A stretch of DNA of 64,000 nt from Onchidella celtica (Eukaryota > Mollusca > Gastropoda > Systellommatophora > Onchidiidae): NCBI GenBank assembly GCA_963931925.1, contig OZ007574.1:38991438-39055437 (forward strand). The letters are read 5' to 3'. Within the stretch, counting starts at the first letter, position 1; each line of letters starts with the position of its first letter. The position numbers were made by a program, and so were the translations under genes. The notes under the pieces are model-generated. The model did no database searches, had not been told where the DNA came from, and saw nothing but the letters and a program-made list of their open reading frames with translations. This document shows positions 22,407-64,000 of the stretch, in pieces.

Positions 22407-22640
22407 GCGTGATTTTTTTTCCGTACGAGCTTTAGCAAATTCAGGAGCGGGGCAGCAACAACCCCTCCAACACATCCCAGGGATTTTCGGTGACATTCAG
22501 AGTCATAATCAGGCACAGTCCAGAGATTGCAGCACCCATGGCAGTGTTCGATAGGACGAGAAATCCCTTAGCAGATGACCTGTGTTTGGGGGTCTGTGGC
22601 TCCTGAATTTGCTAAAGCTCGTACGGAAAAAAAATCACAC
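22407..22640. repeat. inverted repeat with 42 bp arms
   Basis: The arms 22407-22448 and 22599-22640 are inverted copies with a single mismatch (landmark CCGTACGAGCTTTAGCAAAT). They enclose 150 bp. This looks like a small foldback or a rearranged MITE. Short reading frames here are shadows. Confidence 0.75.
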
Positions 22641-22815
22641 AGTCCGCTCTGATGTCGCCGCCTACAAGGAGCAGAGGATCGACAGTGCCATTCTGAAACG
22701 CCAGCCACGAAGGAGAAGGCACTTCAACCCACCGACACCAGCAACACCACTGTCCCCGGTGCCACCGACACTTCAGAGCCCCGATAGGACTTATTAGTCA
22801 CCTACGTACCTACCC
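22641..22815 (+). pseudogene. 3' end fragment of an RTE-like LINE
   Basis: A frame reads AAYKEQRIDSAILKRQPRRR followed by a Pro/Thr spacer. The DNA ending ATAGGACTTATTAGTCAC matches the zinc-finger end of the LINE at 17592-17609 (ATAGGACTTATCAGTCAC). The region resembles the basic tail plus degraded finger of such elements. Without alignment this is a moderate call. Confidence 0.45.
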
Positions 22816-23720
22816 AGTGTGAAGTTCATGCTCATCTTCGCTTGCCTAGGAGAAACAGCAACACGCTCAAAGACAAAAAGGGGGTGGTGGTGGTCTCACC
22901 GTACAATAAAGTGTTCACTAATCTTTAACTAAAGAAACCAAAATCACAATAGACCGTTATAGGATCAATATATCACAGTGGCTAGTTTTCGTTTCGCCTT
23001 CGGCTCGTTTTCGCAGTTTTTCCGAAAGATGGCAAACGAAATGAGACGAAAGCGTGTTGGAATTTTTTTACTTTTATTTTTTTGGTGTGGCGGAAAGGGG
23101 GGGGGGGGGATTCCTGTCCCTGATCCTATGGTAGGTAAGATCGAGCACCTAGACTTCTCGGAAAATGAATCAAAATTCAGAGGGCTCTTCTGCAGGTTGC
23201 GCAAGCTAAAGACACCTTGGCAGTTGAAAGTCGAGAACAGCAGGCCGAACAAGGACGCTGCCCCGGGCAAAAATTCTAAAAACCGAATCTCTACCACAAA
23301 AACACACAGAAAGAAGAAGAAGAAGAAGAAAACTGCAAACAAGAAAAGTGAGATGTAAATGTCAAGAGCAGCGAAACTTGTAAAGCGAAGAGCTAAACAT
23401 AATTCCACTTTATTAACACGAACTGAAACACCAGTATGAATATGATATCACTGTGTTTACCATTGACCTACATTGTTATAGTCTCTGAGGTAAAGAAACT
23501 TGGCTAACGGTGTCCGGTCACTCATTTTTGGATCTTCAGGATGACTAAGTCACAGGTAAGATTTTGAGCAGGCCGCTTCTTGAAATGATCTGTTAACAAT
23601 GGAAGGGCGTTATCGTTGGTTGGTATGACTAGAGAGTAGTTGTGCTTACACAGTTTGCTGCCAGGCGCGATGTGAGGATCGGCCAGTGAGTGCGTGAGTA
23701 TTCAGGATTTGCTTTTATTG
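22816..23720. other. non-coding sequence with short low-complexity runs
   Basis: There is a G-run at 23095-23109 and an AAG-rich run near 23308-23330. The reading frames on both strands have no splice or family support. A CGAAAGATGGCAAACGAAAT-like motif near 23022 is echoed around 39327-39350. Confidence 0.4.
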
Positions 23721-23783
23721 GCAGACAAACAGGCAGGCAGGCAGGCAAGCAGGCAGGCAGACAGACAGACAGACAGACAGACA
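23721..23783. repeat. (GGCA)n/(GACA)n microsatellite
   Basis: A GGCA run passes into a GACA run. Confidence 0.9.
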
Positions 23784-24224
23784 AATTTATTTTTATCTAA
23801 TTAGTTGAATAGAAATTACTAGTTTAGATCCAGCAATGCTTAAGCATACACTGTGTATTAACTGGTAGGTTAACGACGTACAAACCAAATGCAATGACAG
23901 TGATATACATGTACTAATTACTACTCGTACTTAGTTTCACGTGTAATGTTGAAGTATCAACAGAAGACTAACGTATTTTGTCATGATCCTCTCTTTTAGA
24001 TAAGATAGAAAATATGATCTTCCATTACATAATGTCAGTCTTGCTAAGAATAGATAACCATAGTATGGCAATTGACCACAAGCAAACATATTTAGTTACT
24101 TATTGTTAGGACCGTCAGCATTACTGCTTCACAGGGAAGTAGCCGTATGGAGAAAACTCATACGTTCACATGTGGTGCTCATTGATGCTGTGAGATAGAC
24201 GATGATTGTGATCACTTTAATTAA

Positions 24225-24625
24225 ACCACACATATATATATATATATATGCACACACTTACACATATCCACATGCACACATACACACGTACACACGCACA
24301 GGAGAGAGTGTGAGAAAGGAAGAAAAACAAAGAGAAAGAGTGTGCGTGTGTGTGTATGAAGACAGAAAGAGTGAGTGAGCCTGAGAGAGAGAGAGTAAGA
24401 GTAAGAGAGAGTGGAGTGAGAGAGAAAGAGAGAGTGTGTGTGTGTTTGAAGACAGAGAAAGAGAGTGTGTGTATGTTTGAAGACAGAAAGTATGGGTGAG
24501 TGTGTGACAGGGAGAGTGTGTGTGTGTGTGTGTATGTGTGACAGAGAAAGAGAATGTGTGTGTATATATATATATGGTATTGACAGAGAGGTAGAGGGAG
24601 AGAGAGAGAGAGAGAGAGAGATGAA
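24225..24625. repeat. GA/GT-rich low-complexity block
   Basis: TATA, CACA, GAGA and GTGT runs are mixed with a loosely repeated unit around GAAGACAGA(A/G)A. Ser/Leu/His-rich frames here are translated repeats. Confidence 0.85.
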
Positions 24626-24927
24626 ACTCATCTCGAACGTATATTTCAACTTATGGTTGTCTGAAGCTGCATAAAGCTAAACCTTCTTGGTCTGTTACGT
24701 CAAAAAAAAAAAAAAAAATCTATTATTAACCCTATTCACTGCCTAATAAAATCATATTCTGCTCATTACGAAGACATAAAAGAATTTCATCAGACCTCTT
24801 CTTTGACCAAATTAAGCGAACAAGCTTTCAAGTTGTTTCTATGCATTTGTCTCTGCGCTGATTTTTCATGTTACACTGATTTTCCCAATTGTTGTTTCAT
24901 TGGCCGTATTGCCTCCGGCGTCAGTTT

Positions 24928-24988
24928 CCGGATACTGGCAATAATGTTATTATGAAGCAATAACATTACGATCCAGTATCCGGAAAAT
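24928..24988. repeat. hairpin-forming inverted repeat
   Basis: TTCCGGATACTGG pairs with CCAGTATCCGGAA, and inside it AATAATGTTATT pairs with AATAACATT. The loop is short (about 7 bp). Confidence 0.8.
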
Positions 24989-25084
24989 TTTTGAGCGAGA
25001 CAAATTGTTTATTTTTGTATATTTCAATGACCTGATGTTTCTTCATAATGTCCTTTGGTCATTGTGTAGTTAAAGATGGTAATG

Positions 25085-25268
25085 GTAAAGGGAGAGAGCG
25101 AGAGAGGGGGTGAGAAATAGAAAGAGAGAGAAGGAGAATTAGAGTGATACAGCGAGGGTGAGAGAGAGAGAGAGAGAAAGCGAAGGCGAGAGAGAGAGAG
25201 TGAAGGAGCGAGGACATGAGAGAGAGGAAGAGAGAACGAGAGCGAGGGCGAAAGAGAAAGAGAGAGAA

Positions 25269-25307
<39 letters not shown>

Positions 25308-25312
25308 TGTGT
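25085..25312. repeat. GA-rich low-complexity block
   Basis: GAGA-type repeats span about 230 bp. The Leu/Ser frames on the minus strand are not genes. Confidence 0.85.
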
Positions 25313-25714
25313 ATTGTGCAACTAGCTGACATTTTAAAAATCTGTACAACACGTAACAATAGGAACAACAATAAAATAATCAGCTGTAGGCATTTCAGTT
25401 TTGATTACGTAGAATCTTAATTAATTTGAAGAAATGGTGACAATAATATAAATTGTAAAAAAAAAAAAAGTCAAATGTATGGTAACAAAGATCACATTAT
25501 TTTGCAAGTCAGTCAACAATCCTACTACAATAATGTAATACTTAAACATCCTTCAAAGTCAGCAAGTCCTTGATTTTGTAATAGTATGATTTCACCTAGG
25601 TAGGTCACTGAAGTTATGCTGTCGCAGGACTGATAGCACACTGAGTCAAGTCTAGTTTGTGTGTGTTTTGTCTCAGAGCAGGATGGCTCTAATCCATAGA
25701 GATACTCAGAATAC

Positions 25715-26100
25715 CCCCTAGAGAGAGCGCGCTCTCTTCGCGGCTGGGTGGGCTCGCGACCTTCCTAGACACAGCGAGCGACGCCATCTTACGGGCAAGA
25801 TTGGTGGTACATGTATTAATTTCTTGGTGCGGAACCAAACTTCCGCGTTCAGTAGGCGCGTCAAAATGGTGTCATTCAAAATTGTAGCTATGCTGAAGTG
25901 TATTGAAATATACTTACGAATGGAAAGTGAATGTAGAATCCTTTGAAGCTCTGTTGGAGCAATTTACAACGCAACAGTTCTGCACCATGACTGCTTTCTT
26001 TTCTTGTAACTCAAGATCTATGTTGCAGGTCAGAGTCAGCGCATCGATCGACTTGCCCGTAAGATGGCGGCGCTCTGTTATTCTTAGAGGGCCTCGTCAC
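25715..26100. repeat. GC-richer segment with a 17 bp perfect inverted repeat
   Basis: GCCATCTTACGGGCAAG at 25783-25799 is perfectly inverted at 26052-26068, and similarity extends outward a further 7 bp. A 16 bp palindrome AGAGAGCGCGCTCTCT lies at 25722-25737. It could be a diverged MITE or a promoter-like CpG-rich segment. No exon is supported. Confidence 0.5.
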
Positions 26101-26254
26101 GTGACCTCGCTGTAGGCCATTGCTGTAATCTAACATCTCACCCACGACACTTTCGATGGGGCCCGTCCCCGATCAGTGCGCAAATTGTGTGCACGTTTTT
26201 TTTTTTAGTGGTGCGAAGAAGACAGTGTCTCATCTTATCCTTTCTAGTATCTCT

Positions 26255-26784
26255 GGTAAAATAGATAGGTCATGGGACCAAAATCCTAGCTAGTCTCTAA
26301 AGTAAATTTCGTTACGCACCCCCTAGGGAAAATCTAGGTATGGTTTTAATATGTTCCCAGTAACCATCTTTGACTAAAAATCAAATGTTGTCATCCATAA
26401 CTGTGCACATTAATAACTTATTTTTTAAAAATGTTTATTGCTATGTAACATCTGTATTTTTGCATGTTTGTTTCGTTTTACATAATTATATATTTCATAA
26501 AATCTCCACCTTTGAACGCAAAAGGCTTTTTTATTAGACCACCTATACTAACCCAATTTTACATGTCCATTTCAAATACCGCGGAGGGTGCACGGAAGTT
26601 TTTATTATTTTGATTAGTTTGGTTCTTGAATTTATAGAAAATGCATTGTTTCTTCGTGCTGTCATTTTCATCCTCCATCTTGTCTCCATTCTGTTATAGT
26701 ACCGTGCAGGTCATAAAAAGTAACGCTTGGTGCTCAGTGTCCTGGCCCGCATGAGTTCTGAAGCAGGACTGCAGATTACTACTT

Positions 26785-26829
<45 letters not shown>

Positions 26830-27218
26830 ACATGATTGTTTATTCTCGAAATTTCATCCAACTTTTCAAAGAAAACTGAATTATACTGCTATTTACATCT
26901 TTCTTAGTGTGCATACAGCATTCCATCATGGAGGCAGCCATTTTGGATTTCGCGGCGAAAGGCTCAATTCCATTGGTTGATTAAAATAGCATTGTTTTAA
27001 TGGCAAACTCAATTCGCATCATTAATTATTATTTATTGGCACACTTTACATACAAATTATACAAAAATGTGCAAGACTTGAAATGACAACATTGGTTTTT
27101 TGTGAAGGGGAGATGCATAAGAGCTTGCATGCAAAAAATCAGCATATCCCCTCAGGTGCGTAACGGAATGACAAGCTACAAGTTTGGTCCCATGGCCTAA
27201 GACCTGTCTCAGTCTTCC
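26255..27218. repeat. long imperfect inverted repeat (diverged foldback)
   Basis: CATGGGACCAAA and GTTACGCACC blocks near 26270-26325 reappear inverted near 27153-27200. Weaker pairing (GTTGTCAT, GTGCACA) continues inward. A (GA)n run at 26792-26826 lies in the loop. The ends are not resolved. Confidence 0.5.
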
Positions 27219-28097
27219 CAGTGAGCGAGGTTGTCCCATTGAACTCCATAGTTAACATCTCACACTAAAAGCGAGACAAAACAGATTGGACTGGACCCAG
27301 TGTGCCACTAGGTCTTCACCCCGTCGTGTAATGCTCCGCCGCCCTCAAATTATAGGACGTGCGCAACTGAGGCGTGTCCAGTTGCGAAGGCAGCTTTCTG
27401 TGAGATTGCGCGGTGCCCGCACTGCAGATTTGTGCCTAGCAGACACTCTACTGAACGGATTGCCTTGCGTCTACTTCACTTTCCAATACAGCATCAAGAT
27501 TTGCAGACACATCGCGAGGCGATTTGATTCACGCAGCGACAGAAATATAAAAAAACAACAACGTACTATTTTAAAACCTAGTATTCTAGAGAAGACTGGT
27601 GGCTCTGTAAATGTTTTTAAGAACGTTAATTGTGAAATTAATTAATGGAAACTCTTTCGTTTTACTACTTGATGGATTTTTGCCGTTTCCATTCCCGTTT
27701 CCGTCTCCGTAGAGATGAAAACCCGGCTTTAGTCCGAAATGAAACTTTCACAGGAGCCATAAAAAATGTGTATTCTTCATTGGCCTGACTTACGCCAAAA
27801 GCTTTCCCTCAGAAGTTACTGTACTAATATGGCCTCCCAATTTTGTGTCAGCTGAAGGACTCTAAAATATATATTTTTTTTTTTTTTAACCAAAACGTTA
27901 ATTTTGGACTTCTAACAATAATGGTTGCCGGCGGCGATTGAAGACCATTGCAAACCATCCACTACATTTCATTTCAGTAGGAAGATTGAGAAAACAGAGA
28001 GCAGAATAAGTTGATTGTCGTCTTTAAGAGAAAACCTGACATTTAGGAAGGCAAAATACGAATATGAAAAACAGAAATGGGACAGTTGTACACATAC

Positions 28098-28365
28098 TTC
28101 TTGTTTGCTCCAACTCCACTTTTTGCACAATTGAGAAATTTGACATTCAAGTTTTGCGATTTTTGTGATATTATGATAAGGAGTTAGAATAAATTGGCAC
28201 TGTGAAACAGCTTGAAAAGCGCCACAAATCATTTGAAGTAAATGTCAAAGTGTTGCATTTGTTATACCTCTTCTACAGACTAAAAGATCTCCAGTTGTTT
28301 TTTTCTTTTCAGGTAATGGAGACAGAACAAACAAGCAGTAAGTCGCTTGATGTCTGGTAAAGTCT
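28098..28365 (+). repeat. dispersed repeat family B, copy 1
   Basis: It shares the blocks TTCTTGTTTGCTCCAACTCC, TTTGCACAA(T/C)TGAGAAATT, GTGAAACAGCTTGA, GCATTTGTTATA and ATGGAGACAGA with copies at 52467-53165 and 55187-55450, all in the same orientation. No coding frame is shared, and the type is unknown. Confidence 0.75.
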
Positions 28366-28860
28366 CGTTGATGAGACTGTGACAGAAGAGCGTGGTCACG
28401 AGTGTGGTTTTGGACAAAGTGTTTCCGATTCTAACTTGCCAAATAACACAGGAAATAAGTGGTTCAAGTTTGTTAAGAAATTACAATGGGTAGATGTCTT
28501 GATGATAATATCTAAGGAAAATTTCCATTTTTCATCATACACTTCAAATGTAGCGAATGTGATGTTGGGCAATATTTCACAGGAACGACATTTTGCCACA
28601 GTCTCACTTCCATTCAGGCCAATTTCGTCATTAAATGCCCTTTATCTTTCTGATTAATTTAATCATTCTCTTGATCAACAGTAAACATGAAGTGATAACG
28701 ATGATGCATGATAACAGTAATGCATATAATGAAAAGTAGACCGCTGCTTAAAATATCAAGATTTAAAATAACAGAAGGAATTTTAATTACTATAAGTTTT
28801 AACTTGAAGAAACCTGTACTTCATAGGATGTAAACATGCATATAATTAACTTGTGCATTA

Positions 28861-28866
28861 TTTATT
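28861..28866 (-). promoter_or_regulatory. candidate polyadenylation signal of the guanylyl-cyclase-like gene
   Basis: AATAAA on the minus strand lies about 580 bp past the stop at 29443. It is a plausible but unproven 3' end. Confidence 0.25.
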
Positions 28867-29442
28867 AATCATGAACAGAGTCGTCAGTGGAAGCAACTGT
28901 TTTCGTGAGAAACAAGCAAATCATTAACTGAAAATTTCTGTCTCGAAATATTGATGTGCAATTTCACAATGCATGCATCACGGATGCTGAAGTGGAGACT
29001 CTTGTTGACCAATTGGGCAAAGCTAACAGATCATTATGCTCTTCTACTGCGATGACATTGTGCTCAGTGACATACTCCTGAAATAGTAAATAATCCAGAC
29101 CTCAAAAACTTCCGTAGAATCAAATTCTCCCGAGAACATGCAGAGCAGACAATACACGATCGCTATGCGTGAAATAAATACGGTTATTTTAAATTGTCAA
29201 AATATAATTTGATCAGACTCCAATGATCCTCTAAGGGCATAACAGCGCTCGATTAAACCTCTTCCTCTCGTGATGATGAAGACTGATATTAATTCAATAG
29301 CCAGTTGATTACATTGAAATCCCTGTGTGAGAGTGAACACCAGCTTGTATAGTGCAGTGTTTGCTAAGGCTTTGGCACTACTCTTCAAGTGACCTACATA
29401 ATGACATGTCCAGAAATTTGTACATAAAAATCGGAGGTTGGG

Positions 29443-63555
<34,113 letters not shown>

Positions 63556-64000
63556 CTGAAGATACAAAAACAGAGTAAAACCAGTGGCACTTCTCAATCT
63601 CGCGAAAGGCAATGGAGAAAATTCAGTGCTTTCATTGTTAAAAATTCGGAAGGACATTTCATAAGCTGCTAATACACTGAGTCAGATCTGTCTGCCTCAT
63701 TTTTACTATGAGATAAGGCCTACGGAAATGTACGGGACCTCGCGTACTAGTGAGGCCAAAACAAGACTGTCTCCTTAATTGGTTCAAAGGAAGGTCAAGA
63801 CTGGGTCAAGGATGAGGCAAAACAGTTTTTTAGAGGATAATGCAGCAGGGCTAATTTTCCTCGCCCTGGGTTTCCGCGGAGAAGTTTCCTAAGACCAAAT
63901 GTCCGATTTTCTTGAATTCATGAGGATTTAATGACACCTGCCAGTAATATACAAACACTTCAGGTCAAACACGAAAATGCCAGGCCTATACTTTAAAGAT
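63556..64000. other. intron upstream of exon a
   Basis: No exon for the missing kinase N-lobe, transmembrane or extracellular domain was found before the window ends. Confidence 0.5.

Noticed and set aside
22965-23408. Overlapping frames of about 126 and 147 codons on both strands.
   Set aside because: Low complexity (Phe runs, Lys runs), no splice context, no family.
23721-23783. Regular short repeats considered as a CRISPR array.
   Set aside because: Tetranucleotide microsatellite in an animal genome; no spacers.

Overview
This is a window of animal nuclear DNA. It has split genes with GT..AG introns, no operons, many microsatellites and many dispersed transposon copies. An RTE-like LINE, an L2/CR1-like LINE, Helitrons, PIF/Harbinger, hAT and tRNA-derived SINE copies together suggest a marine invertebrate. 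A mollusc is my best guess; that is inference and no marker gene settles it.

Genes. The main gene is on the minus strand and fills about 29.4-63.6 kb. Eleven exons with matching phases and clean splice sites encode the C-terminal 844 residues of a membrane-guanylyl-cyclase family protein: kinase homology domain, coiled-coil linker, cyclase domain, then about 350 residues of Ser/Asn-rich tail. The frame is intact, but the cyclase catalytic residues are replaced, so it looks like a pseudo-cyclase. The extracellular and transmembrane parts must lie beyond base 64000. A second minus-strand gene ends at 20034; its last three exons (20034-22259) encode 146 residues that I do not recognise. A weak two-exon plus-strand candidate lies at 2727-8084.

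Mobile elements. At 832-2338 there is a tandem array of about 142 bp units. At 3264-3987 lies an internally deleted Harbinger element that keeps the first transposase exon. Two MITEs with 8 bp target duplications sit at 4293 and 6158. Helitrons lie at 9377-9825 (minus) and 47391-47932 (plus). At 11121-17763 is an RTE-like LINE with a 14 bp target duplication; its endonuclease domain is split by a 2.8 kb foldback element with arms of about 1.2 kb. A hAT MITE lies at 19503. A crowded MITE cluster at 34.25-35.31 kb includes one with a degenerate THAP domain. An L2/CR1-like LINE 3' end is at 49.5-50.7 kb, and a tRNA-derived SINE at 52.6-53.0 kb interrupts an older repeat.

Simple sequence (GA, GT, CATC, GACA/GATA, CTTT) and minisatellites with 32, 43 and about 112 bp units fill much of the introns. 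Most long reading frames there are simple repeats read as Leu/Ser, Arg/Glu or His/Pro strings and are not genes. The genes do not form an evident pathway; the main layout is one long receptor-type gene whose introns have collected transposons.
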